From Nilaparvata lugens (taxonomy: Eukaryota > Arthropoda > Insecta > Hemiptera > Delphacidae): 64,000 nt of DNA. A program made the position numbers and the translations under genes. The stretch covers positions 19,433,916 through 19,497,915 of the forward strand of contig NC_052506.1 in assembly GCF_014356525.2 (NCBI RefSeq). Direction: 5' to 3'. The notes below the pieces were generated by a model. The model worked only from the letters and a program-made list of their open reading frames with translations. It made no database searches and was not told where the DNA came from. Shown here piece after piece: positions 40,920 to 53,790 of the stretch. Positions within the stretch are counted from its first letter, which is position 1; each line of letters opens with the position of its first letter.

Positions 40920-42520
40920 ACCAGACTGACTCTTTCCTCAGGTTATAAGTTTGAAAAGGTATTGATTGATTGAAAATTTTATTCCATCGTTCAGTATTAA
41001 TTACACTGTGATATTATCAGAGTGTTATTATTAGCCACCTCTTATAATGTGGCAGTGTCAGTATCAATTAATTTTTCTCTGGAATGCTATAGTGAACATT
41101 TGGAACTTTCTACACCTCATGTTTGCTTGATTCATTAAGTAGTAATTCTTAAATCAATACGATAGTTAGTAACAACCAACAAGCTTTCAGTCCAGGTTTG
41201 TTTAGCAAAAAATATCTTTTTCATTGATTTTTTAGTAGTTAGTTGAATCACAAAATACATAACAATGAGTGTTCTTTACTCCGTGGTTGAACATACAAGA
41301 GGGTTGAACAAGATATTTCAAACTCGCAATTCTTTGACATGCAGTCATTAATATTTCGAATTTCCAAACAATTCGTTCACTTTCACTTGGAGTGCTTTCA
41401 AGTATCATTTAACCCATTAACAACAGTCTGTAGTTACGTGAAGTACATAGCAGTGAGCATTGGATAAATAAGTTGGTTAATTTTACAAAATGGATGAATG
41501 AAATAAAATGTCCAATTCCTCAAATCACAAATCATTCGTGGAGTCGATAATATCTGTTCCATCCATTCATCTTAGTAAGGGAAACTTTTACAACATCTTT
41601 GACTCAAGTGTAAAGATTTGTTGTACTTGGTTTCATTGTAGGAACTCAGGATGAAGATATCACAAAATGAGAGTTATAAGGTTGAAAGAATAACTTGGAT
41701 GGATGTGAGTCGACCTCGCTCGTGAAATCTGATCAGGGTCAGATGAGGGAAAAAGTTGTGCATGAGAGTGCTGATGATTGCAGAGGCGGCTGGTCGGAAC
41801 CACAAATCATTGCAAAGTTTGTCGTCCGTCGTCCGGCTTTGATGGTGTGGGCCAGAGAGAATTCATCCGTTTTATATGGAGCGTCAAATCTTTTTAAATA
41901 GAACAAGGCTACTTTCCTTCCCCGGCCCTGCAAGATAAAGTGGTTCTTTTAGCTTACGCTGGAGCTTACTTTCCTCTCTTAAGAACATAGTTCATTTCCA
42001 CTCGGCAGAAAGTTTTCATACAACTGCCGCTGCTCCTTTCGAGGTGCTGATTTTATAGAGCATCCTAACAGCATTTTCTTCTGTTCTAACCATCATTCTG
42101 TAGAAAAATTCAACTCGGAAAGAAAGAAGTGCGACTTGCTTCCCTCAACTTTGCTGAATCAGTGAATCAGCCCTCACTTTATAATTCTTTAGTTGAAATC
42201 TTTCGCTATAAAAACACTCTTCTTTCTGAGAATGGTGTCTCACAAACTCTAGAAATTTCACACTCTAGAAATGCACAGTCACTCCTATCCATCCATTCAA
42301 ATGGGTAAAATGGATATACTCCCATTCCATGTCATTTCTATCCCTAATCCTTGAAGGCAAGTAGAAGAGAAGAAAATTCATCTTTTGTTCTAAAAAAACT
42401 CAACACACAACTAAGCATAACTACTCACTAAAGTGAAAATAATTCAAAATGTATTCACTGAATACCTGTATTCACTTCACTGAATTACCTCTACTACTTC
42501 TCAGAGAGATGAAAATCATT
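40920..42520. other. unassigned AT-rich region
   Basis: ATTGATTGATTG at about 40963 may be another LINE-type tail. No genes are recognised; an antisense pair of 64-68-residue frames near 41.7-41.9 kb is not convincing. Confidence 0.3.
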
Positions 42521-42945
42521 GACCGAGCGAAGTGAGGTCTAAGATTCAAGTCGACGGTTTGGCATTTCTCTTAATGTTTAGATGTTTGAATGTTTAAATG
42601 TTTATATATTGCGCATTTACGGCGAAACGCGGTAATAGATTTTCGAGAAATTTGACAGGTATGTTCCTTTTTCAATTGCGCGTCGACGTATATACAAGGT
42701 TTTTGGAAATTTTTCATTTCAAGGATAATATAAAAGGAGAAAGGAGACTCCTTCATACGCCAATATTAAAGAAAAAATCAGAATATAGAATTAACCATCA
42801 TAATTCAGCTGACAAGTGATTACACAGATGTGTGGAGAAGCCAGTCCATTGCTGTATTTCCATAAGGTCTATAGTTTCAATCAGGTACTTGTGTATGAGA
42901 ATACTGCGTGAGGTCTACTGTTCACAGAACTACTAGTTAACCGGT
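42521..42945 (+). repeat. dispersed repeat, copy 2
   Basis: Begins GACCGAGCGAAGTGAGGTCT and follows the block order of the minus-strand copy at 3116-3850, ending AGGTCTACTGTTCACAGAAC near 42930. It is more compact than copy 1. Confidence 0.7.
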
Positions 42946-43458
42946 TTCACCAAAACTACACAGAAAATGAATAGAATATGTATTGGCAACAAAGAACATC
43001 GCTGTCTAGATTCTATCGTGAGATGGGATTGTGATAGATTCATTTTCGAGATTGGAGCGTTGGGTGTGATAGGGTGATGGGGGTGGGGTCCACATCACCG
43101 ATGACACTGCTCGGTAAGGAGGCAGATTACCACGTCAGCTGTCTTAATGTATGCCATCAACGATCCTTTCCCAACCAACCAAGATAATTAGCATTATCTG
43201 GCCAGTAGGCCCAAGTCCCATCGGCGGCAACCATACCAGTCAGGCCTAGGTGCTTATAGTAGGCCTAAGATTCTCCCTAAACTGTCACCATTCCTCATAA
43301 ATAGCATCAATACCTACCGTTCAACGAATACTGACAATTTGTAGTGGGCCCACCGATCGCTTCCCATTTGCTGTCCAGATCAATCACCAAGATGCTGTAC
43401 GTCTGCCTTCTATATAGCTATAGTAGCTGAACCCACGATCCAGAATTAGACTAATCAA
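42946..43458. other. unassigned gap
   Basis: A G-rich segment (GGGTGATGGGGGTGGGGTCC, about 43072) and several AGGCCTA words are present; no gene recognised. Confidence 0.3.
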
Positions 43459-44029
43459 ATGCTTTTCGGAATTGCATATTCGTGGCTGATTATCAGGGAC
43501 AGTACAGTTCTCGAGTCAATTAAAGCTCACCATACGAAGACAGGCTGTGTTCACTTGAAATTCGTGAATATGAGCTCTGACACAGAACTACATATTGGTA
43601 AGTTGTAGTGATGTTTATTCATAATGAAAACATGTAGATGTAAATGTTACAAGAACATTATATGTAGAAACATGATATCACATCATATCTTTTCATATCA
43701 TTTCAGATGTTCATGAGTATAATACGCGAAACAGAGCAGATTATCATATAATGGGTCACAATAGTAGGTTATTTGAACAAAAACCAGATTATATTGGTAG
43801 GAAATTTTATAACAAGCTACCTCGAATCTTGAAAAGTAATGATGATTTGAAGATTTTCAAAAAACAAATGAAAAAATATTTAGTTGATAGAGCTTTTTAT
43901 AGTGTACAAGAATTCCTGTCAAACCTAAACTAGGTTGAACTACTTAGTGTTAGAATTATTATGTAATAACATGACTTGTCTTATACTCCATAACTGGAGT
44001 CTTTAGGACGTAATCTTAAAAAAAAAAAA
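43459..44029 (+). mobile_element. LINE 3' fragment apparently spliced to an upstream open exon
   Basis: The LINE-derived part (43707-43933) reads DVHEYNTRNRADYHIM, then KPDYIGRKFYNKLPRIL and FKKQMKKYL. This is the C-terminal tail typical of reverse transcriptase ORFs in insect LINEs (H.YNTR....YN.LP..L....FK..L). A short 3' UTR with an ACTCC/GGAGT hairpin and an A12 run (44018-44029) follow. Directly before it is TCATTTCAG, and 109 bp upstream is a donor TTG|GTAAGT (43597/43598). The upstream exon is open from ATG at 43459 (MLFGIAYSWLIIRDS), and the phases match. So either the LINE tail has been exonised or splice signals occur by chance. There are no reverse transcriptase catalytic motifs. 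Confidence 0.55.
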
Positions 44030-45423
44030 TATTTATAAATTAGTTAAGTGATACTTGAATTCATCTCATTTTGAATATGAGTCGAAAAATTTGTTTGGAA
44101 GGGTAAGATTGAAAACTAACGAGAACAATACAATAAGACTCTATGTTACCAGAGGGGATTGTAAAATAGCATTAAAATTGAATTTTAATTTCGAAATACA
44201 GTCCAATTCTGACACTTTGTAGTTTTTGCTAATTTTCTTGTTAATGTTTCTTCAAATCTTGTATTTATCAAATTGCATGCTTATCAATGAATGTAATAAG
44301 TTTCATTACACTACTTGTATCATCAGTTCCCATTTCGGAAGCTATACCGTACATACGAAAGTCAATTATTATATTTATTCAATTCGATATATTGTTGTAA
44401 TTTGAATAACTGTTTTACAAATTACTGGTCTTTGAACGTTGAGTAGTTGATTCCAATACGACGAATAGCCATCTAGTCTTGAACTCATGGGTAAATTCTT
44501 TTTTGACCTGGAATACTGGAAAATAACTATAGTTTTCTATGGTTAGCAAAAATAGCTTAATATAAAAATGAAAAACATTCAATTTAGGCTACTTCTATGT
44601 ATTGATGTAGACTATTTTTGAAAAAATGTGTTACACAAGTCATATCTGTGATTAAAGATCTATTGAGGAGAAACTCGTCAGCCTACGACTACTCAACCAC
44701 ACTCAAAGGCCCGGTTGCACAACAATTAATCGTGATTAATTTCACAAGAAACAATCAGAGAAGGCCTTTTTGATAAGATGGGCAACCGGCATAAATTCTC
44801 ATAGCATTATTGTGATTTGTGATAATAGACTACCAGTGTTGTCTAAGGTTGTCTTTACTGAATATTTTGCACGTAATTAATCAGAACGGAACAGCTACAG
44901 CTCGAATTGTGTAAGATTGTTGCGGGTGATTTGAGATGTTTGATTGGCTGTTGCTGCTGACACATGTGATCAGTGTTGGAGGCTGCCGTTCCACTGCTGA
45001 AGTGCTGAGTAATGGTTACAGCAATGAAAGCTCTTGTGACAGAAAATAAATAGCGGTTGTGAGCTGGAGTTTTCGTATCGCCCAAGTCATTTATATCTCT
45101 GGTTTCACCTGCTCTTCAATTTGGAGACTAGTGTTACAACTTTTGTGAGTTGGCACTTCGACTAACTGTGATCAATTTCTTGCAAACTTCAACAGAAAAG
45201 ATCTCTTATTTGTTCTCTTATCAACGCGATTATATATGGTTTGGTTGAATGGCCACTGTACTTGTAACGTGGTTGCAGAAAATGTCAAATTTCTCCCATC
45301 AAAAACTGATAAAATATATTTCGAACATTAAACCTTACACGAGAAAAACTGTGGCGGGTCCATTTTCTAATGTGTACGCAGAAACCAATTAAGGAGAAAT
45401 TACTGGAAACTTTATGACGCACT
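44030..45423. other. unassigned region with a MITE-like fragment
   Basis: GGCCCGGTTGCACAACAATT (44708) to GATGGGCAACCGG (44790) resembles a short palindromic insect MITE. The rest is unassigned. Confidence 0.35.
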
Positions 45424-46090
45424 TTGGAATGTCCGGATAGATTTGTCTACTCAATTTTCACATTTGTTTACAATAAATTGTTGCAATTTCAGAGAATATG
45501 TGGAAATAGTCACAGAAATCTAAAAATAAAACAAGGCAGGATAATATTCTTCAAGACAATTGCGATTCCAACTCTCAGCTATTTAAGTGAGATTGATTTA
45601 TTTATAACATGCCTGGACTTGAAAAACCTATTGAATTTATAAACATCACAATCATACATTGTGAAATTACAAATGAAAATAGATTGAAAATAGTATTCTA
45701 AATATACAAAAGAAGTATAAAATAATAAGGAAACAAGTTACAAGTAATTAAAAAATGAGAGTTGGATTCACACACGAAAAGTAGACAGCAAGATATAAGC
45801 TGCTGAAATGAGATTTTGAAGAAGTGTGTTCGCGCTGTACCAGGGCAGATAGAATCAGAAATGATGGAAATAAGATCTGTAACACCAGTAAACAAGAGAA
45901 TTACACAAAATAGAAGAAACTGGTGTAGTCATTTGAATAGGATGCCTTCAGGAAGAATTTCTTTTGAAGCCCAATATTATGCACCAACTGGAAAAATAGA
46001 TGTAGGAAGGCCAAGGGAAAGATGGGTACCGGGACAGGTGGATAATCAATAAACCCAATCCTTGAAATGAAAAAAGAAGAAGAAGAATAT
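45424..46090 (+). pseudogene. 5'-truncated LINE, reverse transcriptase C-terminal part
   Basis: The first frame holds QFQRICGNSHRNLK and FFKTIAIPTLSYLSEIDLF, matching the (F..I.G...R.LK....L.FYK....P.LLYG.E.W) block that follows the RT domain. After frame breaks the second part (45816-46052) has VRAVPGQIE, NWCSHLNRMPSGRISFEAQ and IDVGRPRERW. Compare WFGHIQRM and TVGRPR in the complete element at 7.1 kb. It ends in a GAAGAAGAAG tail at 46078, like that element, but sequence divergence shows a different family or age. Confidence 0.75.
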
Positions 46091-49000
46091 TAACATCTGT
46101 GAACGATTCGTTATTGGGAGATTAATCGCATTTGTAACGTAATTTGGAAAAATTCTAGTAATTTTACAGCTTGTATACTTGTTGATTGACGTTTCAACTA
46201 AAATTAAATTCGGGTTTGACAAGAATCAATAAATTCAGCTTTATAGATCGATTTTTGGTTTCCATCTGCAATTTGAAATCCTTGAATGAACATGTAAATT
46301 AGACAATATCCCTGTGTTTTCATCATGGATTATGGATGTAGTATCACTATATCTTGCCTAATAAGACATCATAAGAAGTTTTATTCCTCCACTTTTAAGA
46401 AGTCAGTACCACAGCTACATGTCTTCCATAACAGCGTAGGGCGATGAAAAACCTTGTTCCCTACAAAGCTTTATGTTTTATGTATATGATTTTCATATTG
46501 CAGAAGTGAGCTTAGACCAAATTATCGCTAAGCAATGACATTGGAAGAATGTATTTCTCATCATCTGAATAGACTTGATGATACTCTTTAATGACTATTG
46601 TCCTCCTATTTCTCTTCAAAATCTCATTAAACGAAACTCTTAACCGAACTGAAAGAGCTGCTCCTTTGTACACGTCGAGCCATTCCTGTTTCAATTTTCT
46701 TTGTTCCTCTTCTATTCAATGTCAGCACTTGGAGGTTTTTAATTACACTTCTTTTTCAATTTAGCATCGTGACATTTCACTCTTCGCCTTCATCAAAAAT
46801 TTCCTGAATCCAACTTTGCTAAGATCCCATGTGACACTTCATTCTTACAATAATTGGATTGGCACAAATGATCAATAACCATTAATTATTATTCAACAAA
46901 ACAACTTTTACATCATTAAAGGAACATGCACATTCCCAGCGTATAATTAAGTTTTTTCTTTGTGACATCAAACAAATATTACACACATAGTCTGAGATTA
47001 TATGTAACACGTATCCTTTGAACCATTATACTGATCAGGTTCGTTGGTCAGTGCGATTAACTCACTCACTCACTTTGTCCTTTATGAGGCGAGAAAGTAT
47101 ACGTGCTTATTATCACAATAATTGATGATTATCTATGGATATAGTCTCTGTTATGAGTAGAATCAATAATCACATAGAAAAATTCATGTGGAAATCATAT
47201 GGAGAACATTACTTTTGAAAAGTGTAATTTGTTAAAAATAAACAGAAGTTAGTTGAAGTAAATAAATACAGTAAATCGATTCCGAAGAATATTTCAGAGA
47301 ACAACTACTGACTCTCCATTGGTTAATGAATTGAAAAACCTGCGACTTATTTCGCTGCAGTATTTTCGTACAAGCATACTTGGAACTAGAAAATACAACA
47401 AGATATCCATAGCTTCGTTTCTTGGTAAATGTCTGATAAAAGTTTGGCACATTTTTTAAAGAATATCTTTCAATGTATAATGGAATGCAAAGTTGTTGGT
47501 CCAACAGAATGATCAACCACAGCACAGCAGAAGAGCAGAGCACAATCATAGAAACAGAAACGAGAAAAGTTGATGATTCCATCAACAGAGGAAAGTTCAC
47601 GCCAGTTTCAGGCGGACAAAGAAAGTTCTCGAAATTATATTATCGTCGGACAACTTCAATCTAGTTACTGACAACTTTCGTTACAATTGAGCTGTTACAA
47701 TTCATTTGCATTCAGACTCATTGACAAAGTTATACAAGTTGTGTCGATTGGCAGAGAGAACAATTATTGTTGCTGAGTTGGTGCTTGGAGGATTCCAGTT
47801 GAGTAGTTGTCAATTATTTATTTAGCGGCGTCGAAATGTTGGAGTACCTACCGTAAACAGTTTACAGGTTTGAAGTTCAACTTTTTTTGCTGATTGAAAT
47901 CGTTTATCTTCAAAGTATAATATTTCCATCCATAATATTATGAGCAAGTGCCTTGGTGGAAGATATTATCAGACTAACTGAACAAGCAATTTTATTCTAT
48001 ATAAGATAAAATATTTTCTCTGTGAATTTCTAGATTTATAACAAGTAATAATTCGAGGAAATAAAAAAGTTTTGCCATTAGAACTTCAAGATTCTTTGTT
48101 GCCTCGTCCACACAAGGAACTTCATTCTTAAAATTTTACTCGATAATCTTTTCCTTGTAAGAATTCTCTCAGATTCATTATACATAATTCAATACCAGAC
48201 TGGATAAAATGTAAAGATGTTGAAGAAAACATGAAATAAGAGGCTTATGTATTGCTTATACAGTGTAGAATAAATGTTGAAGTAAGACTCAAAATCAAAG
48301 TCACTTTAAATAATACAAGTTAAGTGTTTCATATTTTATTGAAATAAGTCAAAATTCCATCATCACTCAGTAATATTAACAATTGAAGCTAATTGTTTTA
48401 ATAAGTTCTCATCGGTAATGTGTGCGTTATAACGAGAGCAAAAACTTCCTCATACCTTTCACTGGGAACACCTCCGTCCCAGAGAGAACAAATTACTTGA
48501 TAGATCAAGGAATAATTCAATAATAGAATCTGTTGTTAAATTGGAGAGCGAGTGGAAGTGGAATGAACCAACCTGTAAGAAAGTCCAATCCAGATCTTCA
48601 ATATAATCTTCCAAGAGGATTGTCAATTGTCATAGACGGAGAAAGATGGAAAATAAGTAATGGAACCGCTGCAGGAAGCTTTCTGCAAAATTGATAATTT
48701 CTCTTCCCTGCGAAGGCTTTATTAATTCATTACGTCATCTAATTCAGGCCAGTTCTCAATTATCCTCTTTCTCTCTCCCAAATAAACGTTATCTGGGAAT
48801 TCATCAAGGAGATTGATGCAAATTGGATAATATGTTAATTCTGACATGGCATTATTTCCATGCCTGAGCACAAAGTACTTGGAAGTGTATGAAACTATGC
48901 TTTTGTGGGATGCTTCTGGTTTTCTGCAAACTTTGGATTAGTTTGAGCAGTGTGTAGGCTGATTTGAAAAGTGGTCTCCAATCATAAAATATTAAATGAG

Positions 49001-51264
49001 AATACTTTTGCATGTTGATGAAATCGTTCAAAATTGAATGAATAATAACGTGTCTTATCGATATCTGAACATTATATTGATTTTCTGATTCTACAACAAG
49101 ATTCTAAATTTCACAATTCAGAATTACAACCTTGAATTGCTGGCTTCTTGTTTGACATTTTGCGGAAATATACCTCCAACAAAATGTTATCCATTCTTCT
49201 CATTCCTCATTTTCATTATGAAAAAAACTAATCCTGACTATAACCAATACCTACTATTACTTTACTTTACTAAGTAATAGTAGGTATTGCTATAACCCTG
49301 AATCATAGTGTCTGAATCTGTTTCCAAGCAGGAGGAACATTTTTCAATATCCGCTTATTCTATATTTTTTCTATTTTTGCAAGATCTCTTCCCATCTCAT
49401 ATTCCTTCATAATTTTAAACCTCATCGATCCCCCTCAATCCGTGCCTACTTATACTGTATCCTAAAAGTGAGGAATGGAATGTTCAATTTTTCAACCGTA
49501 TTCGAATACTATTCACAACAGGATAAATTCTATAAAATATCAGCACACAGCAGTCGAGCAGCCAATCAAAACGAACGCTACATGGAATTGAAACACGAGT
49601 ATCTACAGTTTTGCAGCCCAGTCCAATTAAAAAGCTCAGCCACGCCAGACTACATACCGAATCAATTATTATTTCCAGCCGTTCATTGCTAATTAGGCGA
49701 ACGGGTTGCTTTACAGGGCTGATAGAAAAACATTGAATACTTCAACGAGAGTAATGAGGATTCAAGTGTCTCTCCACGTATTTGAAACGCTAATGATGCA
49801 ATGCATTTAATGCATTTATTCATGCTTCGTGTATGGATATTGTTTGTGTTTCATTGTTGGCTTGTGAGTGGGGGTCAAGTTCTGCGGTTACTCGTTGTGT
49901 GAGTTCAGAAATCATCAATGTTTCTTTTGATCTGGTTTGAATTAACTGGGGGAAATGAAGTGGCTAACTGGTGGCGAGTCTATTGATTAGCTGGCAGTTG
50001 GTGATTCTAGTTTGCTACACTGGCACTGGGACTATGTGTACACTCTCGAGTGCAGTGCAGTGCAGTGTATCATAACATAACACACCTGATATTGCGCGCT
50101 CATTTCCATTATTCGGACACTCGACACTCACGGCACTCACCTAGCAGCTATAGCTACCAACAGCTGCTGTAAATATTACTCACAGCGCAGGATTTGGCAA
50201 ATGGGGAGGATATTATTTTATATCATTTACAGAGAATCGACAATTGAAACAGCGCATTTATGAAGTTACATCACAATATTATATTATCGTTATTAAAATT
50301 GCATTTAATCTTTATTCTCATTGATTAATTTTTCATATTATGTAAAATTAGTTGAATAATTAGCAATACTGACATTAAATGTGAATTAGTGTATTATATT
50401 GGAACATACATGAGTAAAGAACTCTAACCTAACCTAGTCTCTCTATCTTCGTCTCCTATCTGAGGCAGAGAGGACCAGGAGTCCTAACTCCGCCCTAATA
50501 AAGGCAAATAATCAATCAATCAATATCCCATTTGTCTATATTTCATGAGACCTATCCCTTTCTCATGAGACCTATTCCTTTTCTCCCTGGAATATGATAT
50601 TTTATGTATGTACGACCCTCTGTCTCCAGAAGACGGGCAATACTTTCTCTTACTTTCTCTCTCACCTTGCGCCCAAACTTCGCTCTCTAGAAAAAATAAA
50701 GGCAGTCATTCAATTCACCTTCATATCAGTTATTCTGTCCCTTTCATCATGAAAACATTATTGATAAAGATATATAAAAATTCAATGAATATCATTTATT
50801 TCGTGATATCTATCTTTTTTGTAGAATAAAAATATTCTTCAGTTTTGAGATTTGAAAAGTTCTTTCTATAACGGATAAGAGGCTACTTATGAATCTGGAA
50901 TAATTCCAAATATTTTTTGTAATCTTCGAGAATGAAGTAATCCCTTTCAATCCGATAAACTCTCTCCTGCTTACTTCCTCTCTCATTCTTGCTCCTTTTC
51001 TTCTCTTCCATCCACTGTCTACTTCCCCGAGTATAACTTCCCTCCATTTTCTAGATAGAATGTTCCAATGCAATATTTTCCTCTTTTTCTCCTCCTCTCA
51101 CATTCACCGATTCTCACTCCCTCGTGTCTACATAATGTTGTTTCTTTTCATACTCTCATCTTCTCCATAATCCTCTTATATTATATCTCGACTTACAACA
51201 CAATTATTACTATTCCCACAATAATCTTCCATTCCCACTTCTTTACATCCTATATACATGATGA
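46091..51264. other. long unassigned AT-rich region
   Basis: No recognisable protein, RNA gene or long repeat in over 5 kb. Noted: a GTGCAGTGCAGTGCAGTG run near 50055; AATAAAGGCAAATAATCAATCAATCAAT at 50497-50524, which looks like another LINE 3' tail; and several small ORFs of ordinary composition. It may be intronic or intergenic. Confidence 0.35.
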
Positions 51265-51285
51265 CCTTTCACATCATGTGAAAGG
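51265..51285. repeat. perfect 10-bp hairpin
   Basis: CCTTTCACAT, one C, then ATGTGAAAGG. A perfect stem with a one-base loop, 14 bp before the palindromic MITE. Confidence 0.7.
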
Positions 51286-51298
51286 ATAAACTAAACTA

Positions 51299-51418
51299 AT
51301 TGAATAGACTTAAAACGTTGTCGAAAATCCACTTTTATTAAATAAAAATTAACATTCTACAGGAGTTAATTTTTATTTAATTAAAGTGGATTTTTGACAA
51401 CGTTTAAGTCTATTCAAT
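51299..51418. mobile_element. 120-bp palindromic MITE
   Basis: ATTGAATAGACTTAAAACGT at the left pairs with ACGTTTAAGTCTATTCAAT at the right. The inner parts ATCCACTTTTATTAAATAAA and TTTATTTAATTAAAGTGGAT continue the stem almost to the centre. Confidence 0.85.
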
Positions 51419-51854
51419 CATGGAAAAGTTCCACAACATTAACATTCACGCTAGAAACTTAATTAAACTAAACTAGTTGATTACTATTGAGTTTAATAGA
51501 GTTGCTTACATCATTTGCCTTTGCTTTGAGAGGTCTCAAGTACTTTCTATTGTAATTCTGACATTTAAAAATTTCACCATCAGCTAGCGGTCAGTAAACA
51601 TGATTGCTTAAATTAAATTCCACATCACAGATGAAAAACGATTGTCCAGTTCACTAGGATCAGAATAGCCTAGATTTCATGAGATTCCATTTCCTCTATC
51701 ATTGAAAAAAGTATGATATGGATGACTTCGGCTAGTCTAGTTGATTATGCAGTCTTGTCCATTGGCATATTGGAATCACAGACGTGTGCAGACTATTCAC
51801 GAAACTAGCGTCAGTCGTATAAGCAACTTTCATAAGGGTAGCTGCGCCAGTCAA
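51419..51854. other. unassigned gap
   Basis: No feature recognised. Confidence 0.3.
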
Positions 51855-52234
51855 CTATAGTGAGGTCCACGTTATAATGGCAGTGGAGGAAGATAGAAGA
51901 ACAAAGTAGCCGATCCTCTGTCTTGTCAATGCCTTCTATAGACGGTAGCTGATACAGGTTTATTGATGTAATATTAGCTGTTCATTCTAGTTTAAAAAAA
52001 CAATTATATTTTATTAGGCTATAAACTATATTTTTCAATAATTTCATAATGAATTTTCATAATTAAGATTAAATATTTTGTAAATTAATTCATGATTCTA
52101 CATCGTTGAAAGATGATCTGGCAACAGGGCAAAGCGGGAAAGAGATAGCGGTAACCGCTTTGTTGAATGATAGACGAGGATACCAATACCTTTGCTAATC
52201 AAACACTGCCATTATAAAGTGGACCTCACTATAG
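51855..52234. mobile_element. 380-bp TIR element
   Basis: CTATAGTGAGGTCCACGTTA continuing TAATGGCAGTG at the left is mirrored by CACTGCCATTATAAAGTGGACCTCACTATAG at the right: about 31 bp with one or two mismatches. The TA next to GTGAGGTCC fits a Tc1/mariner-type MITE. No ORF. Confidence 0.85.
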
Positions 52235-52259
52235 ACCAACCACTATAGTCGTATATGAA

Positions 52260-52680
52260 TAATATTAGAACATAGCATATCTCTCTCCTTTCTTCTCCTT
52301 TCTGCTAAGTTTCTCTTTTCTATTCTCTTTACTCTCCACTCGCTCTTACTTCATACTCTTTCTTTTTACGTTCCACTCACCCTCAATCCTGTACTCTACT
52401 ATTTGCTACTTCCACTTTCTACTTCTGTCTATCAACTTATCAATCTATTTCATTCTTTCTCTCCATATCTTTTCGATCTTCATTTTTTAATCCCCTTTTC
52501 ACATACCCTCACTCTCTCTCTCCCCCAATCTACTATGAATCAACTCTACTGTGTCTCTCTCCAGTAGCTCTCATTTCTACTCTCCCTTTATCTCTCTACT
52601 CTCTACTCTACTCTCTCACTCGCTCGACTCTATATTTAATCTCTCTTTCTCCCATACCCATTCGTCTCCCTAATCAAACC
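52260..52680 (+). repeat. pyrimidine-rich tract of about 420 bp
   Basis: The plus strand is dominated by C and T (CTCTCTCCTTTCTTCTCC, CTACTCTCTACTCTACTCTC). There is no coding pattern. Possibly low-complexity expansion. Confidence 0.6.
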
Positions 52681-53691
52681 ATCCTATGCTAATGCCCGTC
52701 ATAACTATGATCAACTCATACAATATTATGACTGGTTTCATTACCATTCGCCACTTCTACGTGTTCTAATTGAGCTATGTAAGCTCAATGAGCACAAATA
52801 TACATACGGTATGTTTGTAGAGCTGAAAATATCTATTTCGTGTATTCTAATGATGCTGTGGATATGTTGGTGAATGCATCGTTCGACTGTCAATATTTTG
52901 TGGGATTGCTTTTTGAATTATTATTAACCTGTTCTACTCTGTTGCGTTCCATACCATGAACCAATAATTGAATCTGCTTTTCCGTCATTTCACTGGGTTA
53001 AGAGAGCACCTAGCTGAAATATGTTGCAGTCTTCTATATTATTTTCAGGTTCCTTCTTGTGGAAGTGGATAATCGAAGTGTTTAATCTGGAAAAAATAGG
53101 TTATGAAATGTATATCTTGAGAATTGTTGTGACACGAGAGGGGACACCTCCATTGGTCTCTTCATCAATAAATATAGCCATTGATAATGCCTATTTGAAT
53201 CAGTATGACATAAGCATACCGCATCTGAATCAATACAGTACACCCTCACTGAGAATAGAAGATTTTTGTGCGAGCTAATTTCTAGGAGATTGGACCTTCT
53301 ATGAAGCAATAATACTCTTGAATGTGATAAAATTCTTCAAATTTACTTCGTAAGTAACTCTGCGATAACACTTATTTTTACTTCTTCCAACTTGAAAATT
53401 CTGAAAAATTGTTCATTTTTCAGATTACATTGCTACAATGCATTTGTGAAAGCTCTACGAATAGATTTGAGTTATATTGAAAGTTGAAACACTGGGATTA
53501 TGATTTATTACAATTCATTTGTTCAATCATTCGAACAAGACACTTCATTATTCCACTGAAAATAGATAGAAATCAAAGGTGTTGAAATTTGTTTGATTAT
53601 TGCACTATTTGGAATAGAGTTGAAATATCGAAAAGAAGTATTATAGAAGTCAATGGGTGTCAATCGATTCTCAACCTAATTATCATTGAAC
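52681..53691. other. unassigned gap
   Basis: An acceptor-like TTATTTTCAG occurs near 53048, but the sequence behind it soon meets stops. No gene recognised. Confidence 0.3.
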
Positions 53692-53790
53692 GAAAATCCC
53701 AATTAAATGCTATAAACCACCCCGAAGACTTCTGCTACTGCAAATATTGACAACAGGGTAAACAGCTTTGACAGGGTAAACATAAGAATT
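53692..53790 (+). repeat. CTGCTACTGCAAAT repeat, copy 3 (half)
   Basis: ACCACCCCGAAGACTTCTGC is followed by TACTGCAAATATTGACAACAGGGTAAACAGC. The returning arm of the hairpin is missing here. Confidence 0.65.
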
